Below are positions 43,628 to 52,870 of a stretch of DNA of 64,000 nucleotides, in pieces. Below the pieces are notes generated by a model. The model did not search any database, was not told the DNA's origin, and saw nothing but the letters and a program-made list of their open reading frames with translations. A program made the position numbers and the translations under genes. The stretch is from CAVWCQ01 sp963753545 (GTDB lineage Bacteria; Chloroflexota; Anaerolineae; Aggregatilineales; Aggregatilineaceae), in NCBI GenBank assembly GCA_963753545.1, contig CAVWCQ010000008.1, positions 868,001 to 932,000 of the forward strand, written 5' to 3'. Numbering within the stretch: position 1 is the first letter of the stretch; each line of letters opens with the position of its first letter.

Positions 43628-44128
43628 TCATTCCGAATTCAGCAAAATGGCCCCCCCCTGAAAGACAACCTCGCGCCGGGCGGTCAAGGTGGCGCTGCCC
43701 TCAAAAACAGGGATGAACTGCTCCGGTGTCTGGCGAATAAAATCGGTCACATTAACCGAGGGGTGCAGGCGGATCGCGCCTTTGATCTCGAACCCGGCAG
43801 CGACGATCAGCACCTGCCGGTCGATGTGGTCGCGGCCCATATACTGTCCTTCGCGGCGGGGCAGGCCGTCGCGCAGTTGGGTGAGGACAACCAGCCCCAC
43901 GCTGTTTTTGCGCACGTTGCCCAGGCGATAATTGCCTGTCAAAACAGCCGGGTCCAGCAGCGGCGAAATGAAGATGCGCTCCAGGCCGACAAACAGGGAC
44001 TGATAGTCGTTCAGATAGTCGAGCAGCAGCCCCCCTGTGATCGCATATTCTCCGCTGATGCGGTAGGTACGTGTCAGAAACTCCCCGGCGATAAAACCCT
44101 TGCGGAACGATGCCTGTTGCGTGCTCAT
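43628..44128 (-). CDS. Unknown cytosolic protein of the CpaE cluster (166 aa)
   Basis: Not recognised. AAGGGGGAA precedes ATG 44128. No signal or membrane segment. It has beta-rich pieces (KNSVGLVVLTQLRDG, RQVLIVAAGFEIKGAI, ATLTARREVVFQGGAILL) and helices near the start. It reads like a small adaptor with a strand-rich C-terminal half, 12 nt downstream of the PPIase and upstream of the CpaE-like gene. Confidence 0.6.
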   Translation of the reverse strand: MSTQQASFRKGFIAGEFLTRTYRISGEYAITGGLLLDYLNDYQSLFVGLERIFISPLLDPAVLTGNYRLGNVRKNSVGLVVLTQLRDGLPRREGQYMGRDHIDRQVLIVAAGFEIKGAIRLHPSVNVTDFIRQTPEQFIPVFEGSATLTARREVVFQGGAILLNSE

Positions 44129-44140
44129 CCAATTCCCCCT

Positions 44141-45256
44141 TTAGTCAGCTTGCAGTGCTCTCAGTGCTTCCAGTGCGTCAGGATTCAGCGTATCCAGTGA
44201 CGGTTCAACCGGGATATCCGCGTTCCAGTTCTCGCTGCGTTCGATGGTCGCCTTCGTTCGCAGCAACTCAACCCACAGGTCGAAGTACCCCTGCTGGCTT
44301 TGGTACAAATCGGCCTCGCTGAGTGTTTCCGTGCGCCGTTCCAGCACTTCGATCAGGTGCAGCCCAAAGTCGGTTTCCACCGGGCCAACCACCTGGTTCA
44401 ACTCGGCGGCGGACGCTGCGTCGGCATAAGCCTGCGTCAGATAACTGATCAGCACCCAGCCGAGATCGCCGCCCTGTGCCCCGCTGGACGTGTCGGCGGA
44501 CAGAGCCTTTGCAACATCCTCAAACGTCTCCCCGGCGGTCAGGCGAGCCTGCGCGTCCGCGATGCACGAATCGGCGGCGGCGCGTTCATCAGCAGTCGGC
44601 GGCGTGGTGTCGGGTGGGGTGTGGAAGCTGCACAGAATATGGCGCGAGTGGATCGACAGTTCCTCGGTGGGAACGTTGGCGGCGAGATAATCGAACAGCT
44701 TCTGGCGCGCCGCTTCGTGAGCAAAAATGGCGTGAATGTCGTCCTGGCTCAGACCAGAGCCAGCCATCGCCCCGCTGTACCACTGTGTCATAAACGCCTG
44801 TGCGGTCTCGTCGGTGGGCAGGTTTTCGGCGGGAACATTGGTCCACGCGCTGAAAAATGCCGCTTCAACCGCGCTGACTTCTTCATCCGTGGGCAGCAGG
44901 TTCATCTCGCTGGCGGTCTGCCAGAGCAGCCGCTCGTCTTCGATCTGGCCCAGTACGGAGTCGCCAAGCGCCTGTGGATCATCCAGGGTTGCCAGCAGAT
45001 CGAGCGCCCGGTCTTTGACAAGGCCGACGCTGCCGCCTGTCAGTTCATAAATCGTGCTGAGTTCCTGCAGATACTGCCAGCGCACGAAGCGCACGCGCGC
45101 CTGAAATTCCTGCTGTGTGATTGGCTCGCCGTTAACCGTCGATATAGTGCTCTCATCCTGCGCGTGCCCTGTCTGGCCCACTGCTAGCAGAACGAGCGCC
45201 GCCGCGACCAGACTCAGTGCCAGCGCCCGGCGAAAATAACTCGTTAACAACCGCAT
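44141..45256 (-). CDS. Secreted parvulin-type peptidyl-prolyl isomerase (371 aa)
   Basis: Signal peptide 1-32. VNGEPITQQEFQARVRF is the SurA/PrsA N-terminal motif and starts a helical chaperone domain to about residue 200. Residues about 205-315 are a parvulin domain (SRHILCSFHTPP, GETFEDVAKALSADTSSGAQ, GGDLGWVL, ETDFGLHLIEVLERR), somewhat longer than usual because of an insert with two Cys residues. It folds exported proteins at the cell surface. First gene of the leftward cluster. Confidence 0.9.
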   Translation of the reverse strand: MRLLTSYFRRALALSLVAAALVLLAVGQTGHAQDESTISTVNGEPITQQEFQARVRFVRWQYLQELSTIYELTGGSVGLVKDRALDLLATLDDPQALGDSVLGQIEDERLLWQTASEMNLLPTDEEVSAVEAAFFSAWTNVPAENLPTDETAQAFMTQWYSGAMAGSGLSQDDIHAIFAHEAARQKLFDYLAANVPTEELSIHSRHILCSFHTPPDTTPPTADERAAADSCIADAQARLTAGETFEDVAKALSADTSSGAQGGDLGWVLISYLTQAYADAASAAELNQVVGPVETDFGLHLIEVLERRTETLSEADLYQSQQGYFDLWVELLRTKATIERSENWNADIPVEPSLDTLNPDALEALRALQAD

Positions 45257-45486
45257 CGAATACCCTTTCTAGCCCAGCAATTCTGCGCGTAATAATAGCC
45301 GATTTAGGACAGACGCGACAGTGAGTCAGAGCGGCAGATGTTGGCGAATTGTTATAGATGCGACCGAAACTCCTGTTGTGAACGGGGTTTTCCATGGTCG
45401 CCCTTTTGTGAAGATATGCCAGTTGCCCTGGTCTGCATCAAAACGCTGCGCTATTTCTGCTGTTATCCGCTCTTAAGCTCACACGT

Positions 45487-45516
45487 TTGGCATCGTTTCA
45501 TTGCAGTTGATATACT
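45487..45516 (+). promoter_or_regulatory. Promoter of the glycan cassette
   Basis: TTGGCA (45487-45492), 18-bp spacer ending in TGA, TATACT (45511-45516): a good -35 with an extended -10, 38 bases before ATG 45554. The 45257-45553 gap otherwise holds only the divergent promoter side of the PPIase gene. Confidence 0.65.
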
Positions 45517-45553
45517 CCTCCGGCGTCTAACCACCCTGGACAGAGGCGACTTT

Positions 45554-46420
45554 ATGCAACGCTCTCCTGATGTAGGACCAAAGACCTGTAATATCTGCGG
45601 TGCTCCTCCCAGCCAGCACCGTCTGATATATTACAAATGGAACTATCCCATTTATCAGTGCGAGCAATGTCTCCTCGGATCGAGTGGTGTGACCGAACAA
45701 ACGGATGTACTCTCCATTTATGATGAAGGTTACTTTCAGGGGGCGCGTCCGGATGGTTATGCAAATTATGCCCAAAGCGAAAAGCCCCTGCGCGCAGAAT
45801 TCAACCGGACAATCACCTATTTGCGAGATTCTGGCCCCAAGCAAGGACGGCTGTTGGAAGTAGGATGCGCTTACGGCTTTTTTTTGCTGGAGGCTCAGAA
45901 TTATTTTGATTGCACTGGTATTGAAGTTTCCCAGGCTGCTGTGGATTACTGCCTGCAGCGCGGCCTGAATGTACATTGTGATACGGTCAACGCTGAGACG
46001 ATTCGGAACTATGGGCAGTTTGATGTGGTTGTTCTCCTGGATGTCATTGAACACCTGCCCGATCCAGCCGAAACGCTCCGTTTGCTGCATCAGATTATGA
46101 ATCCGGGCGGTGTCATTCTCATCTCTACCGGGGACTGGCGATCTATTCTGGCGCGCGTGATGGGTAAGCGGTGGCGTTTGATGACACCTCCGCAGCATCT
46201 TTTCTTCTTCTCACCACAGAATTTGGCGCAGTTATTAGAAAAAAGCGGGTTTGAATTGGCTCGTGTAGAACATCCGTGGAAGATTGTTCCATTCGAGCTG
46301 ATGCTTTACCAAATCACCCGCAGACTGGGAATTCAGTTCGATCTGGGACAGCGGCTAGGATCGGTTGGTTTTCCCGTAAATTTATTTGATGCGATGCGCG
46401 TGCTGGCGAAACGACGATGA
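45554..46420 (+). CDS. Methyltransferase with zinc knuckle, Methyltransf_23 type (288 aa)
   Basis: ATG 45554 lies downstream of the promoter, with AGAGGCGA upstream; the open frame further 5' is spacer. CNICG and CEQC near residues 14-35 form a zinc site. LLEVGCAYGFFLLEAQ is the SAM loop, GIEVSQAAVDYC strand 2, and DVVVLLDVIEHLPDP motif IV. MTPPQHLFFFSPQNLAQLLE is typical of Methyltransf_23 proteins in glycan and lipid loci. The next gene overlaps by ATGA. Confidence 0.88.
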   Translation: MQRSPDVGPKTCNICGAPPSQHRLIYYKWNYPIYQCEQCLLGSSGVTEQTDVLSIYDEGYFQGARPDGYANYAQSEKPLRAEFNRTITYLRDSGPKQGRLLEVGCAYGFFLLEAQNYFDCTGIEVSQAAVDYCLQRGLNVHCDTVNAETIRNYGQFDVVVLLDVIEHLPDPAETLRLLHQIMNPGGVILISTGDWRSILARVMGKRWRLMTPPQHLFFFSPQNLAQLLEKSGFELARVEHPWKIVPFELMLYQITRRLGIQFDLGQRLGSVGFPVNLFDAMRVLAKRR

Positions 46421-47109
46421 ATATCAAGCCATCCAATATTTTCGTTGTGGTCCCGGCCTACAACGAAGAGAAGATGATAGGCGCTGTTATCCAGGCTCTC
46501 CTGCAATGTGGCTACAGCGTTGTTGTGGTTAACGATGGTTCAAAAGACAGCACATGGAATGTGATTCAAAATTATCCGGTGTACGCGCTTTGCCATCTCA
46601 TTAATCTTGGGCAGGGAGCCGCGCTGCAAACAGGAACTTGTTTTGCTGTGCAACAAGGCGCAAAAATTGTGGTCCATTTTGATGCGGATGGGCAGCACAC
46701 TCCGGCTGATATCGCGGTAATGGTTCAGCCTATTCTGGATCAGGAAGCCGATGTCGTTTTAGGATCGCGTTTTCTCCGAAGCAGTGATGCAGAATTGGTT
46801 CCCTATCGGAAGCGGTTTGTGCTTTCAGGGGCCAAACTCGTCAATTGGCTGTTTACAGGCGTGCGATTAACAGATGCTCATAACGGCCTGCGCGCCTTAT
46901 CGGCAGACAGTGCGAAAAAAATAGAATTGCATGAGAGCGGGTTTTCCCATGCGTCCGAAATTCTGATCCAAATTCGCCACAACCATCTTCGCTGCATCGA
47001 AAAACCTACGACAATTACCTATTCCGAATATGCCAGAGCTAAGGGACAACCCATCTCGAACGCATTTAACATTCTGATCGATTTATTTTTGAGAAGACTC
47101 TTTCGATGA
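46417..47109 (+). CDS. Family 2 glycosyltransferase, DPM1-like (230 aa)
   Basis: VVVPAYNEEKMIG opens the GT-A fold. VVVNDGSKDSTW binds the nucleotide, HFDADGQHTPADI holds the metal-binding DxD, and VVLGSRFLRSS and HNGLRALSAD follow, as in dolichyl- or undecaprenyl-phosphate mannosyl/glucosyl synthases. No transmembrane helix. It likely makes the lipid-phosphate sugar used by the GT39 enzyme two genes on. Overlaps both neighbours by 4 nt. Confidence 0.92.
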   Translation: MNIKPSNIFVVVPAYNEEKMIGAVIQALLQCGYSVVVVNDGSKDSTWNVIQNYPVYALCHLINLGQGAALQTGTCFAVQQGAKIVVHFDADGQHTPADIAVMVQPILDQEADVVLGSRFLRSSDAELVPYRKRFVLSGAKLVNWLFTGVRLTDAHNGLRALSADSAKKIELHESGFSHASEILIQIRHNHLRCIEKPTTITYSEYARAKGQPISNAFNILIDLFLRRLFR

Positions 47110-47468
47110 TCGTTATCCAGCTTATCCTGATCAGCATCATCTTTATGATCGTGTTTTTTTATTTCAGCCGGGTTCGAACCCGGCTGTGGGATAGGGCGCT
47201 GCTTATCCTGTTTCTGCTGATAGGCGTCACGATGGTTCTCTTTCCCGCGTTGACGACCGATCTGGCTCATCTGGTAGGGGTCGGTCGTGGAGCCGATCTG
47301 GTGACGTATCTTGGCCTCCTGGGGTTATTCTTTGCGGTGATTCTGTCCTACATCAACCAGCGCGAACTGCAATCCAAACTGACAGATCTGGTACGCCATA
47401 TTGCGATTCTGGAAGCCAAAGTTCCCCCTCAGAACGGGGGATCAGAGAACGTACAGAAACATGAATAA
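47106..47468 (+). CDS. DUF2304 membrane protein (120 aa)
   Basis: Three hydrophobic helices (LILISIIFMIVFFYF; RALLILFLLIGVTMVLFP; LVTYLGLLGLFFAVILSYI) followed by a coiled helix (LQSKLTDLVRHIAILEAK). This is the DUF2304 pattern; genes of this family lie next to DPM1-like GT2 genes in many bacteria and probably hold the enzyme at the membrane. Four-base overlap with the GT2 gene and eight-base overlap with the next gene. Confidence 0.87.
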   Translation: MIVIQLILISIIFMIVFFYFSRVRTRLWDRALLILFLLIGVTMVLFPALTTDLAHLVGVGRGADLVTYLGLLGLFFAVILSYINQRELQSKLTDLVRHIAILEAKVPPQNGGSENVQKHE

Positions 47469-49516
47469 ACAGGGCCTCCTTCGCCGCATAGTTTCACTAA
47501 AGAGCTTATCAACAATGGATGCACCAAATTCATCGCTAAAACCTTTTTGGCCTGCGCGCTGGTGGTGGGGCGTACTGCTGATCATTCTGTTCGCCGCCGC
47601 AGCACTGCGCTATACAGGATACAACTTCAGTTTGCCCTATGTTGATCATCCCGATGAACCCAAAATCAATCTGGCGGGGCGCATGATAATTGACTTTGGC
47701 ACGTCTAAAAGCCTGGATATGCAGGGATACCCGCCGGGCATTGTCACGCTTGAGTACGTGCTGCTGAAGCTGTTTCAGGACCCGTCCCAACCCCCATCAA
47801 CTCTGATAGGTCCTGTGCGCCTGATTTCGGTCACGGTCAGTGTGCTCACTGTGCTGGTGATTGCTCTCCTGGGATATCGCGTTGGTCCACCGCTGACCGG
47901 GTTGATCGCAGCGAGCCTGTGGACAGTTGCGCCTGTTGTGGTTGAGCACAGCCGTTATGCTACTGCTGATAATTTTGTTACCTTCTTCACCCTGGCGGCG
48001 TTGTTCCTCAGCCTGACCGGGACATTATTTGATCGCGACAAATGGACGACCTATGGCATTGTTGCGATCATGCTCGCCATTGTTTTTAAATACCAGGCTG
48101 TATTTGCGCTGCCCATCGTCGGGGCACTGCCCTTGTGTCGTCTATGGCGCGTTCGCCATGATCGTCCGGCAGTCATGCGGATCATCAAAAACAGCGCCAA
48201 CCACCTGATCATTCTTGGCTTTTTCTTCCTTTGGCTGCTGCTGATTTATCCAGCTCTCGAAGTAACCGAGGCGGAGGACTGGAGCGGAGGAAGAGCGACG
48301 ATAGCCATTCCGACGGCTGCCGAGTTGAAGGCCAATTTTCATACTCTCTTCGATCCACTCTATTCTGTCAGTGTGTGGCGTATCGGCGCAGCGGGCCTGT
48401 TCCTACTCTTTTTTATGAAGCGGCGAGTCAACCTTCTGTCCCTGGTCACGCTTGTCGCTGCCGGAGTTTTGTGGTGGGTTGGCATTAGCTTATACGGACG
48501 CGAGTTCTTCCGGCAGTTGATCGCGTCCAGCGCTGTTGTGATGATCGTGATCAGCCTTGGCTTGGCAATGTGGGTTGAAGCCCTCGTCTATGGGTTGGAG
48601 CGGTTTCAAAGGCCAGCCGCACTTGCTTCCCGTAGAACTTTGGTGAGCACGGCACTGATGGCGGTACTACTTTTTCCCCTGAGCTGGTCCCATATCGATG
48701 CGTCTATAGCCAATGCACGCGATCATACGCTGCACGACCGCCGCAACGATCTGGCAACCTATATGGACACGTCTCTGCCGCCCGGCCCTTATATCGGAGA
48801 TCCGGATATGCACAAGGTATTCAATGGTGCGTGGGGTGGCTATGCTGGGAAACATGAATTTCCCCTGCGCCGCCGTGTCTCTTGTCACGGATCGCCCGTT
48901 GGATGAGTGGCGAGCACAGGGTGTCCAGTACGCGATTTTGCCCTATTATGTTTACGACGACATGAAAGGTTCGGCTTCGCTCCGAAACTCCTACCTGGAT
49001 CAGATGCTGCTGCTCAAATCGTATCCGCCCTCGACGCATTATCGCGGCCCGTCGATGGTCGTGTTCCGTCTCTCTCCAATCCAACATGAGGCGTCCGGCT
49101 CACTGGGGCCAATCAGTCTGATCGGGTACGACATCGATCAGACAGAAGTCGCATCGGGCGGCTCGCTTACGTTTACTCTGTACTGGCAGTCCATCGATCC
49201 GCTGGGCGCGGAATACACCGTTTACAATCATCTTGCCCCGCTGGACTCGCGGGACATTATCGGGCAGATCGACGGCCCGCCGCTGAACGATGAGCGGCGC
49301 TCAACCCGAAGCTGGAATGATCCGAATGAAGTCCTGGTCAGCCGCCCCTTTACGCTCACAATAGGCGCGGACGTGCCGCCCGGAACGTATCGCCTGATCA
49401 CCGGGTTTTACCGCCGTGATACGTGGGAGCGCCTGCAAACTCCGGCAGGAGATGACTATCTTTTGGTCACGACAATTACGGTGAAAGAGCCGGATCGCGG
49501 AAAGTGGAGTCAGTAG
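47461..49516 (+). CDS. GT39/ArnT-like membrane glycosyltransferase, one frameshift
   Basis: Start ATG 47461 overlaps the DUF2304 gene; ATG 47515 is an alternative. The first frame has about ten helices, with the catalytic-type acidic loop VDHPDEPKINLAGRM after helix 1 and ATADNFVTFFTLAALFLSL. One extra base near 48870 breaks it; the other frame continues VSLVTDRPLDEWRAQGVQYA and a C-terminal beta-sandwich (LTFTLYWQSIDPL, YTVYNHLAPLD, GTYRLITGFY). Corrected length 684 aa. It should move a sugar from polyprenyl phosphate to a protein or lipid outside the membrane, with the sandwich binding the acceptor. Confidence 0.85.
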
Positions 49517-49522
49517 TCATTC

Positions 49523-49554
49523 ATCCCCTCACCAGTTTGCGAGGGGATTTTATT
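49523..49554. terminator. Terminator between convergent genes
   Basis: ATCCCCTC (49523-49530) and GAGGGGAT (49541-49548) with a 10-nt loop, then TTTATT; serves the glycan cassette and perhaps the leftward MscS gene. Confidence 0.75.
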
Positions 49555-49561
49555 ATGCGTA

Positions 49562-50737
49562 CTAGTTCGCCGCGTCGTCCGGCACAGGCGAGTCCGTCAC
49601 GGTGCCCAGGGCTGGCTCCGGTTTCGGCTTCGGCAGCGGGCGAGAATCGGCGGCTTCGGGTTCCATCTGAAGCGTAGGCACGGCAGCGCCGATACTCTCG
49701 ATCCGCTCCAAAATCTTCAGGATGCGCAGGTTGATATCCTGCCTTGCCGCCTGGAAATCGGCCCAGCCCGGCGTTTTCATGAAACAAATGATCGTCAGTT
49801 CGAGCGATGTGCTGTTCAGATCGGTAAACTGGACTATGACCGAATCCGGCTGGACCAGTGGATGAGCGCGCAGCATTTCGCGAATTGCCTGGACCATGAG
49901 CAGTACCCGCTGCGTTTGCGTGTCGTGGGGGAGGCTGAGCTTCATATTCAGGCGGCGCTTGTTCAACCGGGACCAGTTGACCAGATTCGAGTTGACCACC
50001 GTTTTGTTCGGGACGATGACCAGCGATTGGTCCAGGACGCGAATGCGCGTGCTGCGGAAACCGACATTTTCCACCGTGCCGCCCAGATCACCGATGGCGA
50101 CATATTCCCCGACTTCAAACGGTTCGTCCGCCAGAATAACAAAATAGCCGATCAGATTCGCCAGGGCGTCCTGGGCTGCCAGCGCAACGGCAAGACCGCC
50201 GAGTCCAAGCCCGGCCATCATCCCGGCGATGCTGTAGCCCCACTGGTCCATGACCACCGTAAAGGCCATCACGAAGATCAGCGCCTTGCCCACCTGCTGG
50301 ACCACAAGCAGCAGTTTTTCGTCCAGCACGTTAACGACGATCTGACCTTCTTTGCGCTGGTTCAGCCGCCGGATAATGCGTACCAGCAGATCGATGCTGC
50401 GGTACAGACCCCAGAAGATGATGATCGCCGCGACAGACATCATGGTTCTGCCGATCACCTTGTTCACGCGCGTGGGCATGTCCAGGGCGATCAAGGCCGC
50501 CCACAGGCCAAGCAGGCTGATCAGATTGCGCAGCGGGGGCTGGAAGATGCGCAGCAGTTCTTCGTCATACGTGGTGCGTGTGCGCCGCACCATCAGATCG
50601 CCGATGCGGGGCAGGATCCAGTTTATGAACACGCGCCGGATCAGCCACGTCACCAACAGGATCAGGACGACCACAAGCAGGCGTTTCAGCAGCTCGTTGA
50701 CATCCCCACTAAAGGCATCGTCGAGATACTTCCTCAT
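49562..50737 (-). CDS. MscS-family mechanosensitive channel (391 aa)
   Basis: AGGAGG precedes ATG 50737. Three to four N-terminal helices, then the pore helix region GYSIAGMMAGLGLGGLAVALA with the Gly/Ala packing of MscS TM3, AAQDALANLIGYFVI and the beta domain (FEVGEYVAIGDLGGTVENVGFRST-type, with IVPNKTVVNSNLVNWSR). The C-terminus is a Pro-rich tail. It releases osmolytes on sudden swelling. It ends the leftward group with the two response regulators. Confidence 0.94.
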   Translation of the reverse strand: MRKYLDDAFSGDVNELLKRLLVVVLILLVTWLIRRVFINWILPRIGDLMVRRTRTTYDEELLRIFQPPLRNLISLLGLWAALIALDMPTRVNKVIGRTMMSVAAIIIFWGLYRSIDLLVRIIRRLNQRKEGQIVVNVLDEKLLLVVQQVGKALIFVMAFTVVMDQWGYSIAGMMAGLGLGGLAVALAAQDALANLIGYFVILADEPFEVGEYVAIGDLGGTVENVGFRSTRIRVLDQSLVIVPNKTVVNSNLVNWSRLNKRRLNMKLSLPHDTQTQRVLLMVQAIREMLRAHPLVQPDSVIVQFTDLNSTSLELTIICFMKTPGWADFQAARQDINLRILKILERIESIGAAVPTLQMEPEAADSRPLPKPKPEPALGTVTDSPVPDDAAN

Positions 50738-50746
50738 GGCGGCCTC

Positions 50747-51790
50747 CTAACCTTCGCGCAGCCCAAGCACCAAATAGGTTATAACGGGTTCTTCGCGGCC
50801 TCGCACAACACGCGGTCCGACCCGCTGTGCATGAACGGCATGGGCAATAAGCTGGTACGTCTCTTCGCTGATGGTGATCTGGCTGTTGTCGCTCAACCCT
50901 TGCAGGCGGCTGGCGAGGTTCACCGTGTCGCCAATCGCCGTAAAATCCATCAGGTCCGGCGCGCCGATGTTGCCAACAATGGCCCGCCCGGTGCTGATGC
51001 CAAAGTTCACGCCGAGGCGGAATGCGGGGTCAAGCTCCTCGTGAAAGGCGGGCAGCGTCTCGCGGATACCCAGGGCCGTATACACGGCGCGCAGGGCATG
51101 ATCGCTCTGGGGCAGGGGCGTGTTGAAGAGCGCCATCACGCCATCCCCCAGAAATTTGTCAACCGTGCCCCCGTTGGCCTTAATATGGTGGACCATCAGG
51201 GTGTGGTAGCGGTTGAGCATGTCGATCAGATGAGCCGGTTGGGTGCGCTCTGCCAGCGTGGTAAACCCTTCCAGATCGGCAAAGAGCACGGTGACAACCG
51301 CTTCCGCGCCGCCCAGTTCGACACGCGTCGGGTCTTCGAGAAGCTGTTCAACGATTTCGGGAGCAACAAAACGTTCGAAGGCGCGGCGGAGCGTTTCGCG
51401 CTGTTCGTGCAGATTGTCCTGAATCGCTTTGGTCCGCAGCCGGGCATTAATGCGGGCGATCAACTCACGCGGGTGGAACGGTTTGGGCAGGTAATCATCC
51501 GCCCCCACGCCCAGCCCGGCGATCCGCAACTCGACATCGGATAGGGCGGTGAGCATGATCACCGGAATTTTCGCCGTCAGCGGGTCGCTGCGCATCGCCG
51601 CGCACACGGCAAACCCGTCCATCTCTGGCATATTCACATCCAGAATCACCAGGTCCGGGTTTTCGCTGTAGATTTTATCGAGCGCAATGCGGCCATTTTC
51701 AGCCAGGATAGGGGTGTGATCCAGACTGAGCAGGATGTCGTGAACCAGTACGAGGCCATCCCGGTTATCCTCAGCGATTAATACCTTCAT
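50747..51790 (-). CDS. REC domain + class III adenylate cyclase (347 aa)
   Basis: Receiver 1-120 with phospho-Asp in LVILDVNMPEMDG and Lys in YLPKPF. A short helix (RAFERFVAPEIVEQL, the usual cyclase transducer) leads to the catalytic domain at 160-335: LFADLEGFTTLAE (first metal Asp), DKFLGDGVMALF (Lys for adenine, second metal Asp) and GDTVNLASRLQ (Asn and Arg for the transition state). All residues needed for cAMP synthesis are seen. Phosphorylation of the receiver would set activity. Nine bases ahead of the MscS gene. Confidence 0.93.
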   Translation of the reverse strand: MKVLIAEDNRDGLVLVHDILLSLDHTPILAENGRIALDKIYSENPDLVILDVNMPEMDGFAVCAAMRSDPLTAKIPVIMLTALSDVELRIAGLGVGADDYLPKPFHPRELIARINARLRTKAIQDNLHEQRETLRRAFERFVAPEIVEQLLEDPTRVELGGAEAVVTVLFADLEGFTTLAERTQPAHLIDMLNRYHTLMVHHIKANGGTVDKFLGDGVMALFNTPLPQSDHALRAVYTALGIRETLPAFHEELDPAFRLGVNFGISTGRAIVGNIGAPDLMDFTAIGDTVNLASRLQGLSDNSQITISEETYQLIAHAVHAQRVGPRVVRGREEPVITYLVLGLREG

Positions 51791-51818
51791 GCCGCCTGCT
51801 CAGCTTTCGTTGCCTGGC

Positions 51819-52184
51819 TTAACCCAAAAAGTGTGTCAGCTTGCTCTGCAGTTCCCGCAGATCGATAGGCTTGGAAATATAGTCGTTGCAGCCCGCTTCC
51901 AGTGCTTTCTCCCGGTCGCCTACCATCGCGTGCGCGGTCAGGGCGATGATCGGAATATGCTTCAACGTGCTGTTCGCTTTGATCTGGCTGGTTGCCGTCC
52001 AGCCATCCATGCGGGGCAGAGACAGGTCCATCAAGATCAGGTCTGGGATTTCTTTGGTGGCCATCTCGACACCTTCTTCGCCATCGGCTGCCACCAACAC
52101 TTCATAACTCAGCGAGGAGAGAACATCGCTGATCAGAATACGGTTATCGGGATTGTCTTCGACTACCAGAATGCGTTTTGCCAT
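51819..52184 (-). CDS. Single-domain response regulator (121 aa)
   Basis: Complete receiver only: VVEDNPDNRILI with the acidic pair, phospho-Asp in LILMDLSLPRMDGW, Thr in IIALTAHAM and Lys in DYISKPI. It resembles DivK/Spo0F-like relay proteins. It lies 28 nt upstream of the REC-cyclase gene and may exchange phosphate within the same path. The kinase is not next door. Confidence 0.93.
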   Translation of the reverse strand: MAKRILVVEDNPDNRILISDVLSSLSYEVLVAADGEEGVEMATKEIPDLILMDLSLPRMDGWTATSQIKANSTLKHIPIIALTAHAMVGDREKALEAGCNDYISKPIDLRELQSKLTHFLG

Positions 52185-52280
52185 AAAATTCGCGGCATGC
52201 GCCGCGCCTTATCTCCTTTCCGCTTAGCTTCCCTACCCCCATCTAATCTTAGCGTATTGTTGGCGATTATGCATGCCATA

Positions 52281-52847
52281 TTACAACCGAATTGCTACCG
52301 ATCCGGCGGCAAGAATCAGGGCCAACATTACCAGGACAAAGGCGGCAGGCCATAGTCCTCCCACCAGCGCCGCAGGCCATCCCACACGATGAGCGGTGCG
52401 GATGGCAAACACATTGAGAACCAGCGCCAGCAGTGCCAATCCGAGCGCCGCCCAGCGCAGCACTGGGATGGGCAGCAGCGCCGCACTGATGATCAGCAGT
52501 GGAGCATGATAGGCCGCGTACAGGTAAGCCAGATCGCGGTAAAGCCCCTTACCCCGCGCCAGTCGCATGATCTGGTGCGTGATCCCGGCATAGGCGGTAA
52601 AGCCAGCCAGGCCAGCCAGGACAACCGAAGGTGTATAACACAACACCGCCGTTGCTCTCAGGGCACGCACTTCGAGCAGGATGATCACCATACTGGCAGC
52701 AAAGGCAGCGGCCATCCAGCCCAGCGCGCGGTTGATCCCCACTGTGGGATCGCGCAGCAGGGCGGCGAATCCATCGGCGCGCGGGTGTGCCAGGGCGAAC
52801 AGCCACGCCTGGTACCAGGCTCTTGGTCTGCGCGGACTTCCAATCAC
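52281..52847 (-). CDS. YIP1-like membrane protein (188 aa)
   Basis: GTG 52847 follows GAGGAAGAA. A cytosolic start with WLFALAHPRADGFAALL (typical of Yip1-like bacterial proteins) leads to five helices, including VLAGLAGFTAYAGITHQIM and LIISAALLPIPVLRWAALGL. The family has no settled function in bacteria. Same orientation as the AAC(3)-like gene ending at 52871, so probably co-transcribed. Confidence 0.65.
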   Translation of the reverse strand: MIGSPRRPRAWYQAWLFALAHPRADGFAALLRDPTVGINRALGWMAAAFAASMVIILLEVRALRATAVLCYTPSVVLAGLAGFTAYAGITHQIMRLARGKGLYRDLAYLYAAYHAPLLIISAALLPIPVLRWAALGLALLALVLNVFAIRTAHRVGWPAALVGGLWPAAFVLVMLALILAAGSVAIRL

Positions 52848-52870
52848 GCGTTCTTCCTCTTTCTATTCGC

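Noticed and set aside
49862..51544. A 560-codon plus-strand open frame across MscS and the REC-cyclase
   Set aside because: It spans two well supported genes on the other strand, has no recognisable domain and is rich in Arg, His and Gln as expected of antisense GC-rich frames.
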